Source: Pseudomonas sp. R28(2017) (GTDB lineage: Bacteria; Pseudomonadota; Gammaproteobacteria; Pseudomonadales; Pseudomonadaceae). From it: a stretch of DNA of 64,000 nt. Of the stretch, positions 1-7,498 are shown piece by piece. The notes under the pieces were generated by a model. That model was not told where the DNA came from. It saw only the letters and a list, made by a program, of their open reading frames with translations, and made no database searches. Position 1 is the first letter of the stretch. Every line of letters begins with the position of its first letter. Position numbers and translations under genes: made by a program. The stretch is from contig NZ_NEHW01000005.1 in the NCBI RefSeq assembly GCF_002112505.1, positions 310,001 through 374,000 of the forward strand, given 5' to 3'.

Positions 1-932
1 CACAGGGCGTTGCTGTGCCAGGTGCCGTGCACGCTCTGGTTGAGGCCCATGGTCCAGCAGCTCATCCACTCCCCGGCGGTGCCGATCCATTCTGCTGCCT
101 GGCAGATGTCGGCCTCGCTCAAGCCGGTGATGGCAGCCACGCGCGCCGGGGTGTAATCGTCGAGGAAAGCCGGCAGCTCGTCCCAGCCTTCGGTGTGACG
201 GGCGATGAAGCCTGGGTCGGTATGGCCGTTGTGGTGCAGCAGGTGCAACAGGCCGTTGAGCAGGGCCATGTCAGTGCCGGGGCGCACCTGCAGGAACAGG
301 TCGGCCTTGTCGGCGGTGGCGGTGCGCCGCGGATCGACAACGATCAGCCGGGCGCCGGCCTTGACCCGGTCGAGCAGGCGCAGGAACAGGATCGGGTGGC
401 AGTCGGCCATGTTCGCGCCAATGACCAGGAACAGCTCGGCGCGGTCGAAATCCTGGTAGCTGCCGGGCGGGCCGTCGGCGCCGAGCGACAGTTTGTAGCC
501 GCTGCCGGCGCTGGCCATGCACAGCCGCGAATTGGACTCGATGTGGCGGGTGCGGATAAAGCCCTTGGCCAGTTTGTTGGCCAGGTACTGGGCCTCCAGT
601 GACATCTGCCCGGACACATACAGCGCCACCGCGTCCGCGCCGTGCTGGTCGATGATGCCGCGCAAGCGCTCGCCGGCCTGGGCGATGGCCTGATCCATGC
701 TGCTGCGCGCCGGCTGCTGGCTGCGTTGCTGGCGCACGTAGGCGTCTTCCATGCGCCCGGCGGCGGTCAGTGGCAGGTGGGCGGTGAGGCCCTTGGTGCA
801 CAGGCGGCCGAAATTGCTCGGGTGCTGCTTGTCGCCGCTGATCTTGCCGACCTTGCCGTCGGCAACGCTCATGACGATGCCGCAACCGACGCCACAGTAG
901 GGGCAAACGCTGCGTACTTCGCGGGTGGTCAT
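1..932 (-). CDS. nasA: Assimilatory nitrate reductase catalytic subunit, N-terminal part (cut by window edge)
   Basis: About 310 codons are visible, running off the left edge. The protein would reduce nitrate to nitrite in the cytoplasm for nitrogen assimilation, using a molybdopterin-guanine-dinucleotide cofactor and one [4Fe-4S] cluster. The N-terminus has the cluster motif C10-x2-C13-x3-C17-x27-C45 followed by TKG, typical of the NapA/NasA branch of the MopB superfamily. There is no Tat signal before it, which favours cytoplasmic NasA over periplasmic NapA; formate dehydrogenase alpha is a less likely alternative. The ATG at 932-930 is preceded by AAGGGG about 8 bases upstream. The gene reads away from map, and the REP-containing spacer lies upstream. 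Confidence 0.85.
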   Translation of the reverse strand, partial: MTTREVRSVCPYCGVGCGIVMSVADGKVGKISGDKQHPSNFGRLCTKGLTAHLPLTAAGRMEDAYVRQQRSQQPARSSMDQAIAQAGERLRGIIDQHGADAVALYVSGQMSLEAQYLANKLAKGFIRTRHIESNSRLCMASAGSGYKLSLGADGPPGSYQDFDRAELFLVIGANMADCHPILFLRLLDRVKAGARLIVVDPRRTATADKADLFLQVRPGTDMALLNGLLHLLHHNGHTDPGFIARHTEGWDELPAFLDDYTPARVAAITGLSEADICQAAEWIGTAGEWMSCWTMGLNQSVHGTWHSNAL

Positions 933-1082
933 GGGCGGTTTCCCCTTTCAAGAACGCAAAAAGGCGCCGGCTGCCCGGGCCTGCAAAGCAAGCGGGGCAA
1001 CACGGCGCCTTTGTCGTGAGTTGATTGGGCTGTCGACGTTGATAGCCCTGGATAGCAGTCAGCCAGCAATTAGTGGGCCAGC

Positions 1083-1188
1083 TGTGCCGGCCTCTTCGCG
1101 GGCACGCCCACTCCCACAGGATCGCTACAGGTTTGAAGACTGTGCAGTACCTGTGGGAGCGGGCTTGCCCGCGAAGAGGCCGGTACAG
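1083..1188. repeat. REP pair (inverted), nasA-map spacer
   Basis: Two REP units face each other: CCGGCCTCTTCGCGGGCACG... at about 1087 and its inverse ...CCCGCGAAGAGGCCGG at about 1168, separated by about 30 bases. Each unit can fold into a hairpin. The pair fills most of the 338-base gap between the divergent nasA and map starts. I see no gene in the rest of this gap. Confidence 0.9.
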
Positions 1189-1270
1189 GCAGCGCACCAC
1201 GCGGTGGCAAGCAGACTATCCATGGCGCTATGCTGGGGCAATTTCCAGCAAGAGCTACAGCCTGCATTCC

Positions 1271-2047
1271 ATGTCCAAGGTGATCCTCAAGACCCCCGCC
1301 CAAATCGCACTGATGCGCAACGCCGGCCAGCTGTTGGCCCAGGTGTTCGCCGACCTCGACCACTTCATCCGCCCCGGCATCACCACGATGCAGATCAACG
1401 ACCGCGCCGAGGCCTTCATCGTCGACACCCTCAAGGCCCGCCCGGCCAGCAAGGGCCAGTACGGTTTCCCCTACTCGCTCAATACCTCGGTGGACCATGT
1501 GGTCTGCCACGGCATCCCCAAGGTCGATGAAGTGCTGAAGGAAGGCTCGATCATCAACGTCGACATCACCCTCGAACAGGGCGGCTACATTGCCGACTCG
1601 TCGAAGATGTACAGCATCGGGCCAATCAGCGATGACGCGCAGCGGTTGGTCGACACCACCTACGACGCGCTGTGGAAAGGCATCGCGCAGGTACGCCCCG
1701 GGGCGACGCTGGGGGATATCGGCCATGCCATCCAGGCCCATGCCGAGGCGGCTGGCTACAGCGTGGTACGCGAGTATTGCGGCCATGGCATCGGCCAGCA
1801 GATGCACGAAGGGCCCGAGGTGTTGCACTTTGGCGCGCGCGGCATGGGCATGAAGTTGCAGCCCGGGATGGTGTTCACCATCGAACCGATGATCAACCAG
1901 GGCGGACGCGGGACGCGGACGCTGAAGGACGGCTGGACGGTGATTACCCGGGACCACTGCCTGTCGGCGCAGTGGGAGCATACGGTGGCGGTGACCGAGG
2001 ATGGGGTTGAGGTGCTGACGTTGCGCGAGGAAGAGCGCAACCGCTAA
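1271..2047 (+). CDS. map: Type I methionine aminopeptidase (orphan copy)
   Basis: 258 residues. It removes the initiator methionine from nascent proteins. The five metal ligands and the active-site histidine of the type I family are in place: H80 (in CHGIP), D98, D109 (in ADSSKM), H172 (in GHGIG), E205 (in TIEPM) and E236 (in WEHT). The protein is compact, with no N-terminal extension. The ATG at 1271 begins MSKVILKTPAQIALMR, the usual type I N-terminus. It stands alone rather than beside rpsB, where Pseudomonas normally has its main map gene, so it is probably a second paralogue. A hairpin terminator follows 11 bases after the stop. Confidence 0.95.
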   Translation: MSKVILKTPAQIALMRNAGQLLAQVFADLDHFIRPGITTMQINDRAEAFIVDTLKARPASKGQYGFPYSLNTSVDHVVCHGIPKVDEVLKEGSIINVDITLEQGGYIADSSKMYSIGPISDDAQRLVDTTYDALWKGIAQVRPGATLGDIGHAIQAHAEAAGYSVVREYCGHGIGQQMHEGPEVLHFGARGMGMKLQPGMVFTIEPMINQGGRGTRTLKDGWTVITRDHCLSAQWEHTVAVTEDGVEVLTLREEERNR

Positions 2048-2057
2048 GACACAGAAA

Positions 2058-2089
2058 CAAAAAAAGCGACCCTAAGGTCGCTTTTTTTG
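2058..2089. terminator. Bidirectional rho-independent terminator (map / tRNA copy 1)
   Basis: GCGACC-ctaa-GGTCGC stem at 2066-2081 flanked by an A run on the left and a T run on the right, so it can stop map on the plus strand and the tRNA transcript on the minus strand. Confidence 0.9.
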
Positions 2090-2127
2090 TGGCTTCCGGG
2101 TGTTCAGTGGGCCCTGGAAGCGGAATA

Positions 2128-2204
2128 TGGCGCAGCGGACGGGACTCGAACCCGCGACCCCCGGCGTGACAGGCCGGTATTCTAACCGACTGAACTACCG
2201 CTGC
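2128..2204 (-). tRNA. tRNA-Asp (GTC), copy 1
   Basis: 77 bases with encoded CCA. The acceptor stem GCAGCGG pairs with CCGCTGC, discriminator G. The anticodon loop CTGTCAC gives GTC, and the T-arm contains GGTTCGAGTCC. It follows tRNA-Val 13 bases downstream in the same transcript. Confidence 0.97.
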
Positions 2205-2217
2205 GCTATTCAACGAG

Positions 2218-2293
2218 TGGTGGGTGATGACGGGATCGAACCGCCGACCCTCTGCTTGTAAGGCAGATGCTCTCCCGGCTGAGCTAATCACCC
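2218..2293 (-). tRNA. tRNA-Val (TAC), copy 1
   Basis: 76 bases with encoded CCA. The acceptor stem GGGTGAT pairs with ATCACCC, discriminator A. The anticodon loop CTTACAA gives TAC, and the T-arm contains GGTTCGATCCC. Confidence 0.97.
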
Positions 2294-2314
2294 ATTCGTC
2301 TCGGTGAGGCGCGC

Positions 2315-2343
2315 ATTCTACGGACGATCCAGCACCCTGGCAA
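2315..2343 (-). promoter_or_regulatory. Promoter of tRNA-Val/Asp copy 1
   Basis: On the minus strand TTGCCA (2343-2338), 17-base spacer, TAGAAT (2320-2315), then a GC-rich discriminator GCGCGCC. This is the arrangement of stringently controlled stable-RNA promoters, which is notable because relA lies in the same window. Confidence 0.85.
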
Positions 2344-2393
2344 GCCATTGATGCAACTTTTCCGCAAAAATTTTCACGGCGAATTTCAGGCAC

Positions 2394-2425
2394 AAAAAAA
2401 GCGACCCTAAGGTCGCTTTCTTTGT
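2394..2425 (-). terminator. Rho-independent terminator of tRNA copy 2
   Basis: The same GCGACC-ctaa-GGTCGC hairpin as at 2058, at the end of the second tRNA block. It separates the upstream tRNA unit from the promoter of the downstream one. Confidence 0.85.
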
Positions 2426-2462
2426 TACTTCCGGGTGTTCAGTGGGCCCTGGAAGTGGAATA

Positions 2463-2539
2463 TGGCGCAGCGGACGGGACTCGAACCCGCGACCCCCGGC
2501 GTGACAGGCCGGTATTCTAACCGACTGAACTACCGCTGC
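2463..2539 (-). tRNA. tRNA-Asp (GTC), copy 2
   Basis: Identical in sequence to copy 1: same acceptor stem, GTC anticodon and encoded CCA. Confidence 0.97.
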
Positions 2540-2552
2540 GCTATACATCGAG

Positions 2553-2628
2553 TGGTGGGTGATGACGGGATCGAACCGCCGACCCTCTGCTTGTAAGGCA
2601 GATGCTCTCCCGGCTGAGCTAATCACCC
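2553..2628 (-). tRNA. tRNA-Val (TAC), copy 2
   Basis: Identical in sequence to copy 1: GGGTGAT acceptor stem, TAC anticodon and encoded CCA. Confidence 0.97.
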
Positions 2629-2648
2629 TTCGTCTCGGTGTGGCGCGC

Positions 2649-2677
2649 ATTCTACGGAGGGCCCGCTACCCTGGCAA
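2649..2677 (-). promoter_or_regulatory. Promoter of tRNA-Val/Asp copy 2
   Basis: On the minus strand TTGCCA (2677-2672), 17-base spacer, TAGAAT (2654-2649), discriminator GCGCGCC. The two hexamers and the discriminator match copy 1 exactly while the spacer has changed, suggesting selection on the promoter elements. Confidence 0.85.
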
Positions 2678-2844
2678 GCACTTTTTCAACTTTTTTCAAA
2701 AAAAATACCAGGTCTTTCAACGACCTAGCGCAGATGGAGGTTTTCTTGCCTTATATGACCCTGGTGGCCCTCTGACAGGGTTGGCCTGGGACCACTGCTC
2801 GGAGAATAATGCCCGCCTTATGCATTAAGGAGAGATTCCCCCTC

Positions 2845-3765
2845 ATGTGGTTCAAGAACCTGCTGTCCTACCGCCTGACCCAGGAAGTACCGTTCGAGCC
2901 TGAAGCGCTGGAAGCTGCGCTGGCCACCAAGCCGGCCCGCCCCTGCTCCAGCCAGGAGCTGACCACCTACGGTTTCATCGCGCCGTTCGGCAAGGGCGAA
3001 GACGCTCCCCTGGTGCACGTCAGCGGCGAGTTCCTGCTGATTGCCGCACGCAAGGAAGAACGCATCCTGCCCAGCAGCGTGGTCAACGATGCGGTGAAGG
3101 AAAAGGTCGAAGAGATCGAGACCGAGCAAATGCGCAAGGTCTACAAAAAAGAACGCGACCAGATCAAGGACGAGATCATCCAGGCCTTCCTGCCACGTGC
3201 GTTCATCCGCCGTTCGATGATCTTCGCCGCCATCGCCCCGCGCCTGGGCATGATCCTGGTCAACTCGGCCAGCGCCAAGCGCGCTGAAGACCTGCTGTCG
3301 ACCCTGCGCGAAGTGATGGGCTCGCTGCCGGTGCGCCCGGCCACGGTGAAGATCGCACCGACCGCGACCATGACCGACTGGGTCAAGTCGCAACAGGCTG
3401 CCGAGGGCTTCTATGTGCTGGACGAGTGCGAGCTGCGTGACACCGCCGAAGACGGCGGCATCGTGCGCTGCAAGCGCCAGGACCTGACCAGCGAGGAAAT
3501 CCAGCTGCACCTGAGCACCGGCAAGGTGGTCACCCAGTTGGCCCTGGCCTGGCAGGACAAGCTGTCGTTCGTGCTCGACGACAAGATGGTGATCAAGCGC
3601 CTGAAGTTCGAAGAGCTGCTGCAGGAGCAGGCCGAACAGGACGGTGGCGATGAAGCCGCGCAGCAGTTCGATGCCAGCTTCCAGCTGATGATGATGACCT
3701 TTGCCGAGTTCCTGCCGGCGCTGTTCGAAGTGCTCGGTGGCGAAGAGATTCCGCAAGGGGTCTGA
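2845..3765 (+). CDS. rdgC: Recombination-associated protein RdgC
   Basis: 306 residues, the usual length. RdgC is a nucleoid-associated DNA-binding protein that forms a ring dimer around double-stranded DNA and limits RecA filament action. The whole protein matches the family from the start [11 protein letters not shown] to the acidic end, including the central [20 protein letters not shown] helix region. The ATG at 2845 is preceded by AAGGAGAG at 2827. An earlier in-frame ATG at 2809 lacks a good ribosome site. It is a single gene, followed by a REP region. Confidence 0.95.
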   Translation: MWFKNLLSYRLTQEVPFEPEALEAALATKPARPCSSQELTTYGFIAPFGKGEDAPLVHVSGEFLLIAARKEERILPSSVVNDAVKEKVEEIETEQMRKVYKKERDQIKDEIIQAFLPRAFIRRSMIFAAIAPRLGMILVNSASAKRAEDLLSTLREVMGSLPVRPATVKIAPTATMTDWVKSQQAAEGFYVLDECELRDTAEDGGIVRCKRQDLTSEEIQLHLSTGKVVTQLALAWQDKLSFVLDDKMVIKRLKFEELLQEQAEQDGGDEAAQQFDASFQLMMMTFAEFLPALFEVLGGEEIPQGV

Positions 3766-3809
3766 TGTGGTTTGAAGTACCGGTGCTCGCCTGATGTTCA
3801 ACTGCAGGC

Positions 3810-3927
3810 GGTACCGGCCTCTTCGCGGGCACGCCCGCTCCCACAGGGATCACCACAGACTTGAATACTGTGGCGTACCTGTGGGAGCGGGCTTGTCGAG
3901 GCGTCCAACCGCCGCTAAGAGGCCAGT
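3810..3927. repeat. REP pair with one expanded-loop unit
   Basis: The first unit (about 3813-3847) is canonical. The inverted partner begins canonically, but in place of TGCCCGCGAAG it has an insert beginning TGTCGAGGCGTCC and ending AACCGCCGCTAAG before AGGCC. The insert can itself fold (GGCG...CGCC). The same variant recurs near 56570. Confidence 0.85.
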
Positions 3928-3965
3928 GAAATTCATATAGCTATAAATAGAAAAGGAATTGCCCC

Positions 3966-4931
3966 ATGCGTGCCCTCGCCGCCCTCAGCCGCTTCGTCGG
4001 CAACACCTTCGCCCTGTGGGTGCTGGTGTTCGCCGTGCTGGCCTTCCTGATGCCCCAGTGGTTCATCGCCCTAAAGGTCGCCATCGTGCCGCTGCTGGGC
4101 CTGGTGATGTTCGGCATGGGCCTGACCCTCAAACTCGACGACTTCGCCGCCCTCGCCCGCCAGCCCTGGCGTGTGGCCCTCGGCGTGGTCGCGCACTTCG
4201 TGATCATGCCAGGCATGGCCTGGCTGCTGTGCCAGTTGTTCCACCTGCCGGCGGAAATCGCCGTGGGTGTGATCCTGGTCGGTTGCTGCCCGAGCGGCAC
4301 GGCGTCGAACGTGATGGTCTGGCTGTCCAAGGGCGACCTGGCGTTGGCGGTGGCGATCGCCGCGGTCACCACCCTGCTCGCCCCGCTGCTGACCCCGGCG
4401 TTGATCTGGTTCCTCGCTTCTGCCTGGCTGCCGGTGTCCTTCATGGACATGTTCTGGTCGATCCTGCAACTGGTGATGCTGCCGATCGTGCTCGGCGTGC
4501 TGGCGCAACGCTTGCTGGGTGCACGGGTGCAGACGGCGGTGCAGGTACTGCCGCTGGTGTCGGTGGTGAGCATCGTGATGATCGTCTGCGCGGTGGTGGC
4601 GGCCAGCCAGGCCAAGATCGCCGAATCCGGCCTGCTGATCATGGCGGTGGTGGTGCTGCACAACACTTTCGGCTATCTGCTGGGCTACCTCACCGGCCGC
4701 CTCTGCAAGCTGCCGCTGGCCCAGCGCAAGTCGCTGGCGCTGGAGGTCGGCATGCAGAACTCGGGGCTGGGGGCGGCGCTGGCGGCGGCGCATTTCTCGC
4801 CACTGGCGGCGGTGCCGAGCGCGCTGTTCAGCGTCTGGCACAACATCTCCGGGGCGCTGCTGTCGACCTGGTTCCGCCGGCTGGAGGACCCATCGGCCGC
4901 CATGGAAGAGGTTGAGCCGGCCAGCCATTGA
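3966..4931 (+). CDS. Bile acid:sodium symporter (BASS) family transporter
   Basis: 321 residues with about ten hydrophobic segments, an inner-membrane protein. Two family signatures are visible: GCCPSGTASNVMVWLSKGD near residue 110 and LEVGMQNSGLGAALA near residue 260; these form the crossing sodium-binding helices. Family members carry organic anions such as keto acids or pantoate by sodium symport; the substrate here cannot be told. The ATG at 3966 follows AAGGAATT. The short leader downstream of the REP contains the palindromic TATAGCTATA. The guanidine riboswitch starts 20 bases after its stop. Confidence 0.88.
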   Translation: MRALAALSRFVGNTFALWVLVFAVLAFLMPQWFIALKVAIVPLLGLVMFGMGLTLKLDDFAALARQPWRVALGVVAHFVIMPGMAWLLCQLFHLPAEIAVGVILVGCCPSGTASNVMVWLSKGDLALAVAIAAVTTLLAPLLTPALIWFLASAWLPVSFMDMFWSILQLVMLPIVLGVLAQRLLGARVQTAVQVLPLVSVVSIVMIVCAVVAASQAKIAESGLLIMAVVVLHNTFGYLLGYLTGRLCKLPLAQRKSLALEVGMQNSGLGAALAAAHFSPLAAVPSALFSVWHNISGALLSTWFRRLEDPSAAMEEVEPASH

Positions 4932-4951
4932 TGTGTACCCTGATGACCACA

Positions 4952-5000
4952 GTGAGGACGACCTCACGACGCACCGCGTGACCATCCCGGGGACGGCCCC
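4952..5000 (+). promoter_or_regulatory. Guanidine-II riboswitch (mini-ykkC)
   Basis: Two small hairpins each carry an ACGR loop, the hallmark of this class. P1 is GTGAGG-ACGA-CCTCAC (4952-4967). P2 is GGGG-ACGG-CCCC (4989-5000). They are 21 bases apart and P2 ends 26 bases before the gdx start, close to its GGAG ribosome site at about 5016. Known members bind guanidinium in both loops and turn on translation of guanidinium exporters. Position and the downstream SMR gene agree. Confidence 0.92.
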
Positions 5001-5026
5001 ATCATTCGCAACGATGGAGACGCATC

Positions 5027-5344
5027 ATGTCCTGGATCATCCTGTTCTTCGCCGGCCTGTTCGAGGTCGGCTGGGCCGTCGGTTTGAAGTACACCGACGG
5101 CTTCAGCAAACCCCTCCCTACCGCGCTCACCGTCGCCGCCATGGCCATCAGCCTGGGCCTGCTGGGCCTGGCCATGAAAGAACTGCCGCTGGGCACCGCC
5201 TATGCCATCTGGACCGGCGTTGGTGCCGTCGGCACGGTGATCGCCGGGATCATCCTGTTCGGCGAGTCGATGGCCCTGGTGCGGCTGGTCAGCGTGGCGC
5301 TGATCGTGACCGGCCTGGTCGGCCTGAAAGTCAGCGCCAGCTGA
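5027..5344 (+). CDS. gdx: Guanidinium exporter, SMR family
   Basis: 105 residues, four hydrophobic helices: a small multidrug resistance protein of the SugE/Gdx subtype working as an antiparallel dimer in the inner membrane. E13 in the first helix (GLFEVGW) is the proton/substrate-binding glutamate. [15 protein letters not shown] in helix 3 is the Gdx/SugE signature. The guanidine-II riboswitch directly upstream indicates that the true substrate is guanidinium, exchanged for protons. The ATG at 5027 is preceded by GGAG. Confidence 0.93.
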   Translation: MSWIILFFAGLFEVGWAVGLKYTDGFSKPLPTALTVAAMAISLGLLGLAMKELPLGTAYAIWTGVGAVGTVIAGIILFGESMALVRLVSVALIVTGLVGLKVSAS

Positions 5345-5354
5345 TACCCCGCCC

Positions 5355-7232
5355 TTAGCGCAGGCCGCCGCGCAAGCGGCTGACCTGCTCACGCAAGGCA
5401 TCTGGCTGCGCCGCCTCCACCGGGATGGCGGCGCCTGCCACGATGGTCACCTTCGACCACAGGCGCTTGAAGAAGCCCTTGGCCGGGTCACGGCTGAAGA
5501 AGCTCCCCCACAAGCCCTGCAGCGCCAGGGGAATCACCGGTACCGGGGTTTCTTCGAGGATGCGGCTGACGCCCCCCTTGAACACATCGATCTCCCCGTC
5601 GCCGGTCAGCTTGCCTTCCGGGAAGATGCACACCAGTTCACCGTCCGCCAGGTATTCGGCGATGCGGGCGAAGGCGCGCTCGTAGGTGGCCTGGTCTTCG
5701 TTGCGCCCGGCAATCGGAATGGCGCCCGCCGTGCGGAACACGAAGTTGAGCACCGGCAGGCTGTAGATCTTGTAGTACATGACGAAGCGGATCGGCCGGC
5801 GGATCGCTCCGCCCAGCAGCAGCGCGTCGACGAACGACACGTGGTTGCACACCAGCAACGCCGCGCCCTCATCCGGGATGCGTTCGAGATCGCGATGCTG
5901 CACACGGTACATCGAATGGCTGAGCAGCCAGATCAGGAAGCGCATGGTGAACTCGGGCACGATCCTGAAGATGTAGGCATTGACCAGCACGTTGAGCAGC
6001 GACACCACCAGGAACAGCTGCGGGATGCTCAGCTTGAACACACTCAGCAGAACAATGGTGAAGATCGCCGAGACCACCATGAACAGGGCGTTGAGGATGT
6101 TGTTGGAGGCGATCACCCGGGCCCGCTGGTCCTCGGCGGTGCGCGCCTGGATCAGGGCGTACAGCGGCACGATGTAGAAGCCACCAAACACACCCAGGCC
6201 GACGATCGACAGCAGGATCCACCAGGCCTGGTGCATGCCCAGCAGCGCCAGCCAGTCGTGCGGTGCAGCGCCAGCCGGCACATCGCCGGAATGCCACCAC
6301 CAGAGCAGGCCGAACAAGGTCAGGCCGAACGAGCCGAACGGCACCAGGCCGATTTCCACCTTGCGCCCACTGAGGCGTTCGCACAGCAGCGAACCGAGGG
6401 CGATGCCCACCGAGAACAGGGTCAACACCAGGGTCACTGCGGTCTCGTCACCGTGCAGCCACTCTTGGGCGTAGGTCGGAATCTGCGTCAGGTAGATGGC
6501 GCCGACGAACCAGAACCACGAGTTGCCGACGATCGAGCGCGATACGGCCGGGGTCTGCCCCAGGCCCATGCGCAGGATCACCCACGACTGCTTGAAGATG
6601 TTCCAGTCCAGCGCCATCTGCGGCGAAGCAGCCGCAGCCCGCGGGATCCAGCGGCTGGCCAGGTAGCCCAGCACGGCGGTGCCGACCACGCCACCGGCCA
6701 CCACCGTGGCGTAGCTGTCGGTGGCCATCATCACCCCGGCACCGATGGTGCCGACCAGGATGGCGAGGAAGGTGCCCATCTCCACCAGGCCGTTACCGCC
6801 CACCAGCTCTTCTTCGCGCAGGGCCTGAGGCAGGATCGAGTACTTCACCGGGCCGAACAGTGCCGAGTGGGTGCCCATGCCGAACAGGGCCAGCAGCATC
6901 AGCGTGAGGTGGTTGGTAACGAAACCGATGGCGCCGACCGCCATGATGGCGATTTCGGCCAGCTTGATCGCGCGGATCAGCGCGTCCTTGGCGAACTTTT
7001 CGCCAAACTGCCCGCCCAGTGCCGAGAACAGGAAGAACGGCAGGATGAACAGCAACGCACAGAGGTTGACCCAGATCGAACGGTCACCGTCGCCCAGGCT
7101 GAGCTTGAACAGGATCGCCAGGATCAGCGATTGCTTGAACAGGTTGTCGTTGAAGGCACCCAGCAACTGGGTGACGAAGAACGGCAGGAAACGCCGCTTG
7201 CCGAGCAAGTTGAATTGCGAGGGGTGACTCAT
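5355..7232 (-). CDS. MFS lysophospholipid-transporter-like / acyltransferase (PlsC) fusion
   Basis: 625 residues. Residues about 10-400 form a 12-helix MFS domain of the LplT type (FNDNLFKQSL near the start). Residues about 430-625 form a PlsC glycerolipid acyltransferase with the catalytic H464-x4-D469 box (NHVSFVD) and the FPEGKLT substrate box. The likely job is import or flipping of lysophospholipids and their re-acylation at the inner membrane. Unlike the three-part LplT-Aas fusions, no acyl-ACP synthetase domain follows. The ATG at 7232 has AAGGA upstream; in-frame extension to 7364 lacks one. It ends 10 bases from the convergent gdx. Confidence 0.88.
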   Translation of the reverse strand: MSHPSQFNLLGKRRFLPFFVTQLLGAFNDNLFKQSLILAILFKLSLGDGDRSIWVNLCALLFILPFFLFSALGGQFGEKFAKDALIRAIKLAEIAIMAVGAIGFVTNHLTLMLLALFGMGTHSALFGPVKYSILPQALREEELVGGNGLVEMGTFLAILVGTIGAGVMMATDSYATVVAGGVVGTAVLGYLASRWIPRAAAASPQMALDWNIFKQSWVILRMGLGQTPAVSRSIVGNSWFWFVGAIYLTQIPTYAQEWLHGDETAVTLVLTLFSVGIALGSLLCERLSGRKVEIGLVPFGSFGLTLFGLLWWWHSGDVPAGAAPHDWLALLGMHQAWWILLSIVGLGVFGGFYIVPLYALIQARTAEDQRARVIASNNILNALFMVVSAIFTIVLLSVFKLSIPQLFLVVSLLNVLVNAYIFRIVPEFTMRFLIWLLSHSMYRVQHRDLERIPDEGAALLVCNHVSFVDALLLGGAIRRPIRFVMYYKIYSLPVLNFVFRTAGAIPIAGRNEDQATYERAFARIAEYLADGELVCIFPEGKLTGDGEIDVFKGGVSRILEETPVPVIPLALQGLWGSFFSRDPAKGFFKRLWSKVTIVAGAAIPVEAAQPDALREQVSRLRGGLR

Positions 7233-7392
7233 CGTCCTTGTTCCTGAGTGTCTTTTGTCATTGGAGGCCCGTGGAGCGCTGCAAGCCACAAATCTGCATG
7301 GGAAAGCCCTGGACTGGCAAGCGACACCGGGCGACTCGGGAACCAGCGCACAGTTTGATATCACCGTGACACTAATTTCATGAAAAGCACTG

Positions 7393-7419
7393 TTCAGATT
7401 TTGTTACACACGCCGATAA
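7393..7419 (+). promoter_or_regulatory. Sigma-28 (FliA) promoter of the chemoreceptor gene
   Basis: GCCGATAA at 7412-7419 matches the sigma-28 -10 element exactly. It follows TTCAGATT (7393-7400; consensus TAAAGTTT, 5 of 8) with the standard 11-base gap. A perfect 6-bp hairpin ATATAG-atga-CTATAT (7423-7438) lies just downstream in the leader. Confidence 0.8.
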
Positions 7420-7498
7420 TTCATATAGATGACTATATCTGACAGAAGGAACAGACCTCAGGTCTCCTCCAACGCATAAGAAAAGGAGCTCGGCAGTA

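Larger units (their letters stand above)
2059..2677 (-). repeat. Tandem duplication of a promoter-tRNA-Val-tRNA-Asp-terminator block (335 bp period)
   Basis: Two near-identical blocks lie head to tail with a 335-base offset. Each has, in transcription order on the minus strand, a promoter, tRNA-Val(TAC), tRNA-Asp(GTC) and a hairpin terminator. Differences fall almost only in the spacers (for example the -35/-10 spacer and the bases after tRNA-Asp). The two are separate transcription units rather than one long tRNA operon. Confidence 0.95.

Noticed and set aside
5841..7247. Very long open frame on the plus strand antisense to the MFS-acyltransferase gene
   Set aside because: It is rich in His/Gln/Arg as expected for the mirror of a GC-rich gene, has no ribosome site, and the minus-strand protein has clear domains.
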